Assembly (NCBI GenBank): GCA_030280995.1
Contig: JASXTE010000019.1
Span: 7,737,501 to 7,801,500, forward strand
DNA length: 64,000 nt
Origin: Hemileia vastatrix
Taxonomy: Eukaryota; Basidiomycota; Pucciniomycetes; Pucciniales; Zaghouaniaceae
Direction: 5' to 3'
Position numbers and translations under genes: made by a program. Every line of letters begins with the position of its first letter. Position 1 is the first letter of the stretch. Positions 1 through 13,600 of the stretch are shown here, piece by piece. The notes beneath the pieces are model-generated. The model was not told where the DNA came from and ran no database searches. It was given only the letters and a program-made list of their open reading frames with translations.

Positions 1-600
1 CAATGGATTGTTGTTTTCCACTTAGTTTGCTTCCCAACGGGTTGAACCAGTCAATGAAGAGAGAAAAAATAAGAGTTAAATTATTGGGATCTTGATTATC
101 ATCAAGCATTAAAGACTTCCAGGCAGAACCCTGTTGAATATCTATCAAAATAGAGTTGTCCATAGAATAAATTTCATACTTCCATTGATTGATTGCATTC
201 TCAACATCAGGAAGCTTTAAAAACTACTGCAACCAGACATGATGTTTTTGAATGGGGAAGACACAAATAGGAATCTGAGAAGAATCATTATTAGGACTTG
301 TATGAATAGTATTCCAAATTATATGCCCATCTACATCCACAATATAAGAATTCTATTGTCGGAAACATTTGACACCACATTCATGTGCTCTTGAGGATTC
401 CTTGAGTGTACAAGTCTGAGGGGCATCATGGGAGTCATAGCGATAAAAGCACACAAGACAACACATGATTTAGTAATTTCATAAGAAAATTGATGTTTGA
501 GGATAGTTTGCATATCATGAGGGAGTCGTGAAGTAACAGATGTTTCTGGGGAGTTTGTTAGCATGTTTTATAAAAGGTTGACCAGTATGTCTCATGCCCT
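1..600 (-). pseudogene. DNA-transposon protein remnant (Plavaka/Tnp2/KDZ-like), running off the left edge
   Basis: Read on the minus strand, this segment gives a broken but recognisable transposon-type protein. A block at about 540-350 begins LPHDMQTILKH and continues with a cysteine pattern (CVV, then C, C and C residues). After an in-frame stop there is a block at about 235-1 containing NQWKYEIYSMDNSI, then SLFIDWFNPLGSKLSGKQ. In my knowledge of fungal proteins the combination of LPHD, a Cys-rich block and DWFNP-G-K-GK belongs to large transposase-associated ORFs of basidiomycete CACTA/Plavaka or KDZ-type elements; I cannot choose between these. Stops near 353 and 230 and frame changes show that it is dead here. 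The protein should continue to the left of position 1. No terminal repeat is visible in the window. Confidence 0.5.
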
Positions 601-1801
601 CTGACAATTTATTAGACTAAGATTTCCATATAGATGAAGCCAGCTTAAAAACAATGATGCAGTATCTGATAACCACCAATAAATAATTGACTTAGTGATT
701 TCATGGGATAAACATTGTGTTTTGGTGAATCGCAAGATCGACGGTGAGGCGGATAGTTGTCGCGAGGCGGGAATTTAAAAAGGGGTTGGTGAAACGAAAT
801 GCCTTGGTGAAGTTTCCGTTGCTGCCAAGTTGGGAAATCGAGTCCCCGGCGAAACCTCCGGGTGATGAACTGGGCAATTTCTCCGAAGTGTGGACATGGT
901 GTGAGTAATGTAGTGTTCGGTAAGAGTGAAGTTTTAATGAATCAGAGGTATTGAGGTGTCGCGAGGTTGAGCAAGTGTGATGAATTACTGAAAAAATGGC
1001 AGGGCAGAAAAATGAGTTACACTAATGGTTCAATAAATCGTGGAAAGATCCACGATTTACTGAAAAAATTACTGATTTGACCCTTTGCCAAAAGACTGAA
1101 ATATGATGAGTGTTGAATATTAGCCGCTATTTTTACTAAAATATGCATACCGAACCCGCCAGTGTGGATGCTCTTAATCGCTAATTTGAAACAGTATATA
1201 TATAGTATAACAGATTTTCAGCCATCTGATATAGATTTGATCAGCTTAGTACGGAAGTAAATGTTATAGCTGTATCAGCCACATCCAAAAAACAATTAAT
1301 ACAAAACATGTTTCAGCCACACTCTTTACGGATTATATTGTTTCAGTCACAATATTTTCCGAATTATTTATTAAAGTAAATAGATGTAAACTATGTTGTA
1401 CACGTAGCGCATGAGTTGCCAACAATGTGGAGTTTCATATTTTACCTGGGATACATAATATACCCATTGAGTGAAACGGCGTCATTCAGAAAAATTCTAC
1501 GATTTTCATCTCCATCAGGTTTCCACCAAGTAGTTTGAGGTGTGTAAAACTCTATCACTCTTTGGTGGAAATTAAAATTGATAGCATTATCAGCCTCTAC
1601 TTATATTCAGCTTGGATGGAAGTCCGTCATTCGATATAAATCCCCATATACATACACAGAAGTATAACGAATCATTCAGGATTTATACACCATTTCATCT
1701 TGTATTTTAGTAAGTTTGATACAATGGTTTGATTGAACTCTTGCCCACCCACTTGTTAAATATTCATTCTATATTGCTACCCCATATTGACCAAGTGTGA
1801 G

Positions 1802-1842
<41 letters not shown>

Positions 1843-1953
1843 AGTGTAACCAGTAACCAAGCTTATATTGTTATCAACTTTTTACAATCGAAGTTCCCTT
1901 CGCGACATATCCCCAGTCTCTAGAGATATACTCATTCAATCAAATACTAAGCT
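601..1953. other. Intergenic DNA upstream of the secreted-protein gene
   Basis: I see no coding region. Positions about 720-960 are richer in G+C than the surroundings, without a recognisable gene. A short inverted repeat (AAATCGTGGA, 4-nt spacer, TCCACGATTT) lies near 1036-1060. A pure poly-T run occupies about 1804-1840, roughly 115 bp before the start codon at 1954. The promoter of the downstream gene must lie in the last few hundred bases, but I cannot place a TATA box with confidence. Confidence 0.5.
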
Positions 1954-3936
1954 ATGGCGCATCCATTAATGATTGTCATTGTTTTCGTATTTTTCATTCA
2001 ATCAATTTCAAGAGTTCGATGCGGTGTTATTCCTGTGGAAATTGGTAGAGTGAAAAGTATAGCCGAGCCAGTGGAGACATTGAGGAATCCAACCCCATTA
2101 AAATCATTGGAAATTCCGAAGAACAAGCCTCAAGATTGTCTCAATAAAGAATGCTTACCGCTTCCAAGTGAGTAATCTCTATAGACATCTTTGCAAAATT
2201 ACATTGACCTTTTATTTATTTATTTATTTTTTTTAAAAAAATAACTTCAATTCATAGCTCAAGATCTCAATGGCAAGCCCAAACCAGACCTCCCTTCACC
2301 AGAAAGAAACGTGAAATCATCAACGAACGGTGAAAAAAGTTGGACTTCAAAATTAAATCTTCCACCATTTCCTAGATTAGGCAAATTCGATCCTCAAAAG
2401 ATGTTGAAGAGTCAACGAATTTTCACATTCCTCAAGAATCGTTGGTCAATTTTCACAGAGAAGTCCAAACAGTTTTTCAAAAGTATATCAAATATTTTTG
2501 ACCAAAGCTGTACGCACATTTCCATACCATTTTAGCTTACATCATTTTGCTTGGTCGCTTTACCTTTTATACCTTGATGTTAATGTTTTTTTTTTAAAAA
2601 ATCACAAATTTAGTTTCGAAAGCACAGTATGATATGCTACGAAGTTTGTTATTTTATTTTATTTTTCTTCATTTGGATTTATCAAGTCTGATGCCTTTTC
2701 CCTTATTTAGCCGACTTGCAAGCCGTCAAAGAGAAAGCGGGCCGGTTAACGACAACTATAGATGAAGCGGAAGCAAAAGAACTTCTTCAATGGATAGATG
2801 AAATGGATAAAAAGTCATACACAGGGAATTTTAAAGACTTCCCAGAGATTTATCACCTGACTCAAGCTGCCAATAGGGCCAGAAATCCTCTAGTAGGACA
2901 ATATTGGTGTGAAGCATTAATAAGCTTTGGGAAGCAAGTAAAAGCATATAGAAACAAATTTTTCTTCCAAAGAAGCGTAACCGCATTTGAAGAAATTCTC
3001 CAAAGTGCCCAAAGTAATCGTGTCAGAGGGGCAGCAGCTGAGGGTAAAGCAATGATGTTAGCTTTAGTTTCGCCTTTTGAAAAGTCAGCTGCACAAGATT
3101 TTCAAAAAAGTAAATGATTCACTTCTTCGCTTACAACTGTATTCTAATGAATTGAAAAACTTGAAGGCTAATCTTGTATATTTTTTATAGCTTCTAGTGT
3201 CATTACCGGAGAAATAAGAGAATTTGTATTCGCAAGTTTCAAGCAAGACATTTCCGAGATAAAACTTACTACTCAACGTCTCGAAAGTATTGAACGTCTA
3301 GTTGTGAATAACAAGCTGCAAGAAAAATGGTTGAAGCTGCTTTATGCTTATGCTCATCCTGACAGTGTGTCTTTAATGAAGGATCCTTCTTCAATGCAGG
3401 TAGCAAGAGAAGGATTGGTTAGACTTTCAGAAAAGACCACTACGACAGAAACATATGTAAAGGCACAATTTGCTTTAAAAAAAATTGAAGCAGATTTGCA
3501 TTATCAACGCATACTTCACGAATTTTCAACAGATTCACTCATTTCCGGATTAAAAGATTTTAAAAAATTACCAAGAGAGATAAAACCCTATCTAAATATG
3601 GACGGTGGAGTAAAAATAAGCGAAATGGCTAGCGATGTCAACTTACAGGCGGCAAAGGACGTAATCGAAAAAAGCAATTTTGGGAATCAAAGGGCTTATC
3701 TACAATATCTTTATCTGGTTGCTAATGAAAAAACTCTCGGATATATTTCCGATCAAAAAATTACCGATTCCGCAAGGAAATTACTCGAGTTACTTAGAAC
3801 CAGTGATAATCCAGAGATCAGAGGTGTTGCAGAAACTGCTTTACTGCATCCTGACCTTCCAATGGCAAATCTAAATCACTTGATGCAAAAATCCATTCCC
3901 CAAGAACCACCGAGGAAAGCCAAACGGCCCACGTAG
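1954..3936 (+). CDS. Predicted secreted protein, four exons, 527 aa, unknown function (candidate effector)
   Basis: I do not recognise the family. Exons are 1954-2167, 2258-2482, 2711-3109 and 3191-3936. Each intron is GT..AG (GTGAGT, GTATAT, GTAAAT donors), and all three are phase 1, each splitting a Thr codon. The N-terminus (MAHPLMIVIVFVFFIQSISR) is a strong signal peptide, with probable cleavage around residues 20-24. A Pro/Lys-rich segment follows to about residue 110, with two Cys near residues 61 and 65. From about residue 150 the protein looks mostly alpha-helical and charged, with no transmembrane segment. The C-terminus is basic (PPRKAKRPT) and could be a nuclear-localisation signal. 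The start is the first ATG before the signal peptide. It converges on TRA1. A secreted, multi-exon orphan next to repeats fits a rust effector, but that is inference; an extracellular structural or enzymatic role is equally possible. Confidence 0.75.
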
Positions 3937-4059
3937 TGATTCCCAAAACTTGACAATTAGGAAAAAAATTTTGTTGTGATAAGTCAGTAAATACTCCGCT
4001 CACTACTAAATTGTCGTTTACTGATTTTTTTTTTTTTTTGCTAGCTGCTAATAATATCA

Positions 4060-4096
<37 letters not shown>

Positions 4097-4698
4097 AAGA
4101 AAAAGAAAAAGATAAAGAAAAAGAAAAAAAAAGAAAAAAAAAACCCCCGTCGCATCCGTTAACAGGTAGCCATCCCTAACTTCATATAAAATTGGAAAAA
4201 AAACTATTATTTTATGCTGCGCGAAATTATTGGCACCAGCACGTTGTGGCCAAAATGTATGGACTTTACAGAAGTGTTATAGCCGAGCTAAAACTAAGTT
4301 AAATTAAACTTAAGGATTGTAGACTAGTAGCAAGTGCAATTTTTTTTTCTTGCGTCACAACTTCATATGAGTTATTCCCACATACACGCACCAACTCTCA
4401 CTTTTTAATGTCCATATATATTCATATTTTTACCTTTAGTGAAGTTCAGCCAGGATTAAAATAAGCATACAACACATTATCACTTATTAGATAACATACA
4501 TACATTCATTTATACAGAGTAAAGAGGAATAATAATGAATCAATAAGAACACTGATTTTAGGATATAATAAACCATTTCGGTATACAATTTTTAGAGCCA
4601 AGAAAATCTTTCGCGCGCAACAATCAACCCTAATTACCGAAAGTCAACACAGCTGACAAAATATTAACTTTGAATTTATATATAAATATTATTATGAA
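3937..4698. other. Intergenic region between two convergent genes
   Basis: This holds the 3' ends of the secreted-protein gene (stop at 3936) and TRA1 (stop at 4699). It contains a T-run (about 4025-4039) and a long A-rich stretch at 4061-4145 with interspersed G, which drifts from pure poly-A into GAAA-type repeats. No coding potential or RNA gene was seen. Both terminators or polyadenylation signals must lie here, but no single motif stands out. Confidence 0.5.
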
Positions 4699-7600
4699 TC
4701 AAAGCCATGGAAGCCATAATGCTTCCATAGAGTATAGCTTTGGCAAACTCGTCGCTTGAGAAATTAATTCCAGAATTGATTGACATACTGGCTGAGGATG
4801 CATGGGATCGATCTATTGCAACACATAATATAAAATTAGCATTTTCATCCATAAACTTTATTAGTCGGAAGACGCACAGTTTGACGCTCCATTTCGCATG
4901 ATAGCAAACGGGCTCTCTTGACCAGCATATCAATGTTTTTAAGAATATTCTCCTGCAGACGGGCATCATCCACAGGAACTGGCAATCGCTGGTTGACATA
5001 CCAAGCAGTTACTTCATCCCGGACAAAGACAGATAGCCGATGCTCAAGATCATTCTAAAACATTTCTTGATTAACATTTCACTTCAGCAACTCAAACAAT
5101 AGAAGAAAATGACTTACATCATGCTCAGTCAAAGCCTGTGCGATGGCCATTATAGAGGCAGTTAATAAACCTTCAATGTTTTGCTTGGTCATAAAATGCT
5201 GGATATTAGGCGTAAATCTGAAAGGAACTGTTTCGCCATGACCGAATTCAGGCCGAGTAGATAGCATGGCTGAGTAGTATATATTAGCCAATTTATAAGG
5301 GCATCCAAAATCAAAATACAAGCCTAGACTTACTTGGTATTACATCAGTAGTGTGGATACGACCATTAGAGCGACTAAAATGTAGACGATGAGGGGCACG
5401 CTGACTCATGCTGAATAGATAGGTCATGAAAATAAAGCTTGCGTATTCTGTTGTGATACGCTTTCTCAAATACCAAAGCTCAGCTGCACTTTTGGTAGTC
5501 CGAACCATATACTTATAAAATAATTCTAAGATAAGCATATATGTTGGCAATATTTTGAAAGAAGATCAATTAAAACAAACGTTTTTAAGGATATCTTTTG
5601 GAATCATTTTTGCCGAGATTTCTTCAGCGATTTCCAATTTTAATGCTAGAGGATCAGCGCTCTACAAGAATGTAAAATATGGTGAATTAGCTTTGAAAAC
5701 AGTTTTAAATCTATGTTGATTGATTTTTTCACCTCGCCAGCTTCCACAGTTAGAGTACGCATTCGAGCAGCATAAGCAACAATAGGATCATCTCTAACAA
5801 GACCGGTTTCACTACAAAACAGTTCAAGAACGTCTTGGAGACTGCAGCACGAAAGATCACTCTCCATGATCCGTATGTTATTTGCAAAAGGGACAGCCAC
5901 CGGGATTGTGAATGAAACCTCCCTAGTACGACTTTCTCTTCGACGTGACAATGGGCTAGAATAAAATTCAAAATTATTACCAACCAACTAGGACCGATCA
6001 TCTTAAAGACCAACACGAACCAATTAAGCATTCTAAAAAATTGCATTATCTTTTCTTCTCTTCGACTGGTTCGTGGGGGAGGTAATTGAATACTAAAGGA
6101 ATGTTCACTAGCATCATGCCCAATCATAGTAATTCGTCGAAAGCACAAATCACGATGTCGATAAACATCAAACTTAGTGGCAAATCGAACAATTTTCACA
6201 AAATGGGCATTGTTCTCTTCATTTAGTCTCTGTTGAAACAAAAGTTTATAAAGAAAAAAAAAAAAAAAAAAGACATGGCTCAAAGTCAAGACAATCTCAA
6301 ATTTGAATTTAACTAGAACCTTCATATTCATACCTTAATATACTGTCCCGGTACCTCTATTTCATCAAATTTTTGGTATTGGAATTCCACCAACCAATGG
6401 CTTGCGTTTTCTAAATTAGATTTGCGAACTTTCCTATCTATCATTTTCTCGTATCGGTTTCGCCACTCTTGTAGTTTGCTAACATAGCCCACAAGAGAAT
6501 AATGACTTTCTACAAAGTCGCGATGAAATGATGGCTTCAAAAAAAAAAAATCAGTATGCTAATTTCTGCTAAACAAAACATAACAAAACAATTACCTGCA
6601 AAGGCATTTGGCCTAAATTTTCTGAGACTTTCGCCAAATTAGCTTTAGTAGTCTCAGGTAATTGGAGATCATCATTCGGATCACCAGCCCGATTCACATA
6701 AGACTATAAGATCCATAGACCGACTCAATTACAAAAAAAAAAAAAAAAAAAAAAAAAAAAAGCGTGAAAGCTCAGAATCTCACTTGTAATCCATCTTGTA
6801 ATAGTGCAGTTATCAACCGATAGACATCTTCTTCGCTAGTGGGCTTGAATCTTTGATAAAGCTGATCAACTAACATCTCCATAGACAAGGCAAGCAATGG
6901 GAATTGCGTTTTCAGGCAGCCTAAAATATCGTCAACATGATCACATGCTAATAGCGTGCGCACTGGTGCGTTTGCTACCGGAGTAGGAGGAACGTTAGTT
7001 GTAGGATTCTGGTTGGCTCCGTCAGTAGAAATTGGACCAGGAGCCTGACTACCTGTTTCATTTGAGTTGGTATTTGAACCAGCAGGTGCAGAAGAAGTAC
7101 TTGGCTGGTTGGGCGTATTAGTAGCGGTTCTCTGTCTCATTGGAGCAAATTCATCTTTGCTGGTTCTCAGATGAAAGAATAGAGACTGCAGTAATTTCAA
7201 AGTTCAATACTTTCAACAAGGACAGAGATAGACGATGAGAAAAAAAAACTGACTTGTGGATAACTTTTTGCAATTTTGATGAGCAATACTTTAGCATATC
7301 GAGCCTCGCGAGGAGATGAAAGGCATGTCAACAATTGTGGAATAAAATATGTCCAATTCCAAATTGGAATATCTCCTTTATAATTGTCAAATGCTCGGCC
7401 GATGGTTCCATTTGCATCATCTAATCCCAACAGCCATAAAATGCGAACCAAAAGCCTTCTAACTTTCCCTGTTTTATATAATCCAGAAGCTTGTAAATAG
7501 CAGTTCACAGCATTAGCAGCAATCGAAAGAACTTGGGGTGAGTTGCAGAATAATCTATCTTGATAAGCTCCCCACTCTGCCCAAGCTTTTGGGAATTGAA

Positions 7601-10600
7601 ATTCAACGCTGACCGCTTGGTTGAATACTTGGGAGGCTTCCTCATGCAGATTGAGTTTAGCAAGAAACATCCCCTTTAGAGTAAAAAATTCAGCCTTTTG
7701 ATGAGCAGCAAAATACATCAAGTTGGTATTATTTATCACTTCCAAGCCTTTGGTTAACTCGGAAGGACTTTGATAATGACATTTTGCTTGCTCACGCAAT
7801 TTTAAAAATGCTTCTTGTATTTCGATGTTGGGTAGGGTATAGATTTTATCCAGTGAGGATATACAAACTTCATGAAGATGATGCTTGCGTGCCACATGAG
7901 CGAAACGATTAATGATCCAAGCGGTTTCATGATACCCCCTATAGGCATGAGAAGCAGCGTTAGTTCCTTGTCCTTGAGCTAGTTGCACGAGTGGTAAATA
8001 AGCTCGGTTGATGGCATTGAATACGTGCTGACGCCAGGCAACGAGATCACTCCAAATGTTAATATCATCCCAAGCGTTTGGCAATCTTTCTCGCCAGGTT
8101 CCGAGGATGTGCTTCAAGTCAGCAGAGCGAGCATCCAAATTGACCGAAGTGGTAGATTGAAGACTATTAAAAATTTGACTGGCTTCCTGCAACTCAATAA
8201 ATTGTTGAAAAGATTGCATTAGTGGAATATGAGCTTCAGTCACGATTTCCGGAAGCTGATACCATTGCCGCAAAGCAAGTTGAACACCTTCTTCGCATAA
8301 ACTGGTAAATTCCCCTTTACGCTCTTCGACTTCCAATCCTAGATGGCTTTTTAAAAGCGATAAGTAAGCTTCAAATACAATTTTTCGAATGCTAGGCTCT
8401 TCACTCGGATATGACTCTAAAGCCAGTTGAATTTGTTCGCGTTCATTAACCCAATCAACTTGCCGCCATAAACTTTCCAATAAGAGTGGCGAATTTTTTT
8501 CTATCTTAGCAAGATCAATTAAATGGTCCCACTGAAAAGTAATACATTTTAGAGTACGACAGCGACTTGGATTAACTAAAAAAACATACCTGTTGAAGTT
8601 TTTGTGCGCACATCGTCCAGTGATCGGTCCAAACATTGTATTCACTCTGGCCAAAAGCAAAAGCATTGGCACGCGCTTTATGAGTAGCCAGCTCATACTG
8701 AGCATTCACAGTTGATGATTAGTATCTTGATTAAATTCAATAAAAACATAGAATTAGACATAAATAACTGATGCTTACCGCTTGTTGCGCAGCACTCCAT
8801 TCGCCAATTTGCTCATAAGACATTGCAGCATTGGTTTCTAAGCAAACAGTTTTCCGCCGCCAAACTGTGGAGGAAGAAATGGATATGTAAGGACCTCATC
8901 GTTACATTTTATTCCTCCAATGCTTTGTTCTACCAGAAAAAAAAAAGAAATAACTTACGCCCATAAAATATGTCCGTTTCCGAAAGTTCAGCATAAAGCT
9001 GTGCTAGCGCATCATTCGTTATATCACGAATATTTTCTTCCTCGTCTGGTGTATCATGATAATCTTCAAGTAATTCTAATGAAATATGCCAAGCACAGTA
9101 GGTTTTACCAAGATAGCGGACAAGGTGGGGAGGCAACATAGGAGGAGGTTTGCACGCGTGGATCCCAGCTAAAAGAATCTGAACAACATTTGGCCGACGC
9201 TCAATGGCTTTCAACAAGTAATCCTTGCTAAACAAGCCGATCAAGTATCGTGTCATATCCGCTTGCTCCCGCCTAGTAAAAGTAGACCATGCGGCCTTGA
9301 AAAGGGAAACCCAAATTTTCTGCGTGTCTACTGGATCAGCATATAGCAAATGCCTTAAAGCAGTTATAACGTTCTCCATCTTAATATCCTCTGCCCATTT
9401 TAAAAACATTGATGTATGCCCCGCAGGGATTGGTAGTCGAGCATTAGGCATAATCGTTTCGGAAGCATCAATACAACCAAGGAAAAGATCTAGTGCTTGA
9501 TGAATCCAGTTAGTGTCTGAAAGACTTAAACTTTCCCAGTTTTGAACCCCAATTAAGTAGTGTAATCGAACAAAGGTCTCTCGCTGAATGCTTTTATCAA
9601 ACACTTGCATAAACTTTGTGCGAATGTGAGGATCTCGAATTCGACAGCCCATCAAGAATGCGGGTTCCAGTCGCACAGTAAATTCTGTGAGGTGAAAGCC
9701 AGATGAAGTGTAAATATCAAGAATTAACTGAAGGTATTCAGAGAGTAATGCCTCGTCTCCGCGTTGCTCATAACACATCATTTTGACTAGCATCGTTGCT
9801 TTCTCTTTCACAGTAGGTAAAGCCTCCTTATCTTCTATCCATTTCCGTTGAACACCCAAAATATATTTGCACAATTCAATACTAGGTGATTTTTCGACCA
9901 ACTGAACTAGACAACTAAGAAGCCATCGCCGGTTTTCGCCCAATGTAGACACACGAGTTCTAAGAACATTGCACAGACTTTCCAAAAGTTGACGAGTGAA
10001 TTCCACCATGGATCCATTTTCTTCTGCTAAAGCAGCGGTCAAATGTTCACGCACCGTCTTCTGAAGCAGCCTAACAACTTCAGGAACAAACACGTCCACC
10101 TTAGAGGGGTTTGATTTATCCCAAGATTCTAGAAAGGCAAGTGGCGCAACAAGATTTTCAGGTGTTCGACAGTTCAAAAATCCTTCGCGAATAACTTGCG
10201 CCGCCCACTGTTCAAACATTGATACTTCACGAGTATTGCTCTCGCCAGTCTCCAATGATAAGACCGAAAAAACTCTGTTCAAGAGTGGTCGCAGAATTTT
10301 GAGTAAGTCATCAGCTTTGATTGTCTTCTCCATTAGACCTTGTAAGATGGCCAGATTATTCAACATCCATTCATCGGTTTTATTGGTTAACACAATTTTG
10401 AGAACTTCAGCGGCATTACATAGAGTAGCTAAATTAGCTTCATTTCCTATTTCCATAGAAAAAGTCCTTTGAAAGTAATTAAGTTTGACTTCAACCTCAC
10501 GCCAAACGTCGGTTAACATGGTTTGGAGTAAATTGAGAGCTTTGGGAAGCAAACCCGATTTCGTTGGGTGCTCTGGGCTCCCAGTTATAATACGAATAAT

Positions 10601-13600
10601 TACGCTAACAATAGCGTCACGGATAACAAACGGAACCACATAATCACTAGGTTTCTCGGGGGTTGTTGTGGACAAAGATACAGATTCAGACCCATCGAGT
10701 TTTATTCGCTTAGGAGAAGATTCGCCAGTTTCCATTTCTACATCACTCGAACGACGTTGGTGAGAGTTTTCGTCCCTTGCTTCTTCCTTGATCAGATTTT
10801 GCTGATGTTTTTCCCAGGAAATAATAACATCAATGAGATCAATAACAAGATTTCTAGTTTCTGCAGTGGCACTACTGCTCACGGCGAGACGAGGCATCAT
10901 AGAGACGAACTGGGGTATGAATTGACCACGATGAGGATAGAAGGTCAAGGGATTTCTTACAACAGCGGAGTATACATGACATAAAAAAGCAATGTGCTGT
11001 CCATCATCAATGAGAAGTTTCCTGATTACCCTCACCCATTCCAAAGGAGATTCCTTGAATTGGTCAGGCAATGCAGGAATTAAAATATCCAAGGCTTTGT
11101 TGGCGAGACTTCGAGCTTCCCCTGTATAGGTTCTTAGCAATCCAATTAAGATTTGATTGATTATTTTGATAGGTGAGTCAAAAGCTTCAATGAATCGAGC
11201 AATCAATACATAGGCGACATTTTTTACAGTTTGATCTTCTTTATTACCCAAAAAGCTCCATCCAAACTTTATAATATCTTTTCTTTGTTCAGCAACTAAA
11301 GCAGGTCGATATTGCAAAATTAGACTAGTCATCTGAATAAGTTCAATGTTCAGTCTTTCATCAGCCAAATTTCTCTTTGGAAGATTGGGATCAATTTGAG
11401 GATTCCAGACAACTTGAAACAATTTGCCCATATAGTTAGTGTTCACAACTGCAGCCTCAGCGTCTCCTCGGCTGAAAGCGACCAAAAGGATAGGGTTGAT
11501 GATGTGTCGCATAATGACTGTTTTGAGCTGTACATCAACAGAATGATCTTGGAACATTTCAATGAATTTATCGAGAACCAATCTTTTATAAGATATATCA
11601 GCATTTATGACAACGTTGTCATGATAAAACCGAACAATATGACTATACTCCACCACATGCTCATGGGTTAAAACATCAGCCATGTGAAATAACAGATCAG
11701 TAGTTTCGATAGGATTAGCTTGAATGCAAGTTTTCATAATGTCAAACGATATAAGATCCTCTTTAAGTTGAATTAAATATTCATCCCCTGTAACGTCCGA
11801 TAATCTTACTTTACGAGCATCTGACGTCCACCTTTGACTAATCAAGTGACTAATGCTTGAAGATTGAGCAGCCGGAGATGAATCGTGCCACAGTAGTTGC
11901 TGAAGAATAATAGAACCATGAAGCCCACATCTAACATCACCTGAGTAGCATCGTTCAAGCCATTCACGAACATTTGTTAGCAGATGTGCTCTCAGCTGTG
12001 GACAATGTTCGCTTGCGAGTAAAGATTTGAAAGTAATGATATAACGCTCATTTGAAATTTGACTGAAAAGCGCTTCAGTGGCTGCGCTAGGGTACAAGTC
12101 GAGATAAAGAGCTAATGGCTGTGTAAATGGGCTTGCAGTCATTTTACGAAGCATTGATTCAACTTGAACTACTTGCGATACCAAATCACGTAAAAACACA
12201 TTTGCTTGAGGTGAAGGAAGCAAATGAAAAATATTCACCACCCCAGCCATGATTTCCAAGACACTATTCTCTTGGCTGGAAGACAATGCAGCGGCAGTCA
12301 AAGTCTGAGGATCGGATAAAAGTTCAAAATGCTCCAAGAGCTTGATTCCTATTTCTACTTTGAAGTAGCTGGTGAGAAGAGCCACCAAGCGCGCAAGCCC
12401 TTGTAAACTAGCAACGGTCAATTTCTTGTGGTCTGCAAGGTTCATTAGAACAGGTCGAAGGCCGTTTTGAAGTAAATCTTTGGGTAGTCGACCGTCTTGA
12501 TGATTGAGCAGCAATTCTTTTAAGCTTTGGTGAGCAGCTTCCACAACATCATAGTTTTTAGCATATAATAATTTAAAATAAACTCCCAAAATTTTGGTCC
12601 TCATGCCAGTTTGTTTGAAATCAGGCGATCTCAAAGTGGCTGCTAGAAACTTGACGCAGACAACTCTTAGTTCAACTAATGCCTTTGACGTTTTCGCTTG
12701 GTTCGTTTTGCCAATCAACGCAACATCATCAGCTTCAGCTATCCCCAAAGCTTCAGATAACATCCGCATTAGAGGTTCGCTAAATTCAAATAATGGTTTT
12801 TCTAAGCCAACACAAAAGGTCAACGCATCCAAATGACCTATTTGCATGGGAAAAGCTAGCGCCCTCAAAGGCTTTCCAAATATAGGGTTAAGTCGCTCCC
12901 TGACGGGAAAGAGAAGATCAAACATAGGCTTTCCGATGCATTCGCTTAGAACTTTGAGTGCGCTCTGGGCTACTTTTCGAACAGCTGCGGTCTGACTGTA
13001 CAACTCAATCATCAGTAAACCAACAAGATAATTAAGTTTATTGATTGCAGAATCAGAAAGGTCAATATCCTTTGCTTGAGTGTGACAAATCTTCAATAAC
13101 TGAAGAAGGGTTGCTTGAGGCTTGTCCAGAAATTGAGTTGAAGGACAAGGCGCATCTTTGTGCATGAATAAAATAGACCTGACAATTTCTAATTCATGAT
13201 CTGCTAGCCAAGAGGCATCCAAATTCAAATCATTGACCAACAATGACAAAATTGCTTGACCTGCACATTTTTTAGGCCAAGAATGATCATAACATGCAGA
13301 ACTAGCTTTTGAACATATTGTTCGCTTGACCATCACAATCAGCTCCACCCGAGGTACGGGAGTGAGATTGGCCTTAGTGAAGAGTGAATTCAGGATGGAA
13401 TAGGTAAAGTCCACAGCTGGTTGATAGTTCACGCGATCAGATATTGTTAAATTTTCGAGGAGACTATCAATAACTATGCTAGTCAAAGCAAGAGAACTAC
13501 GAGATCTTTCAATATTGGATAGTAGTGGCTCTTGCCATACCTCGGTTGTAAAGATATGATCAAAAAGCATCTTTAAATGAGCTTGGGCATCTTCAGCGAA

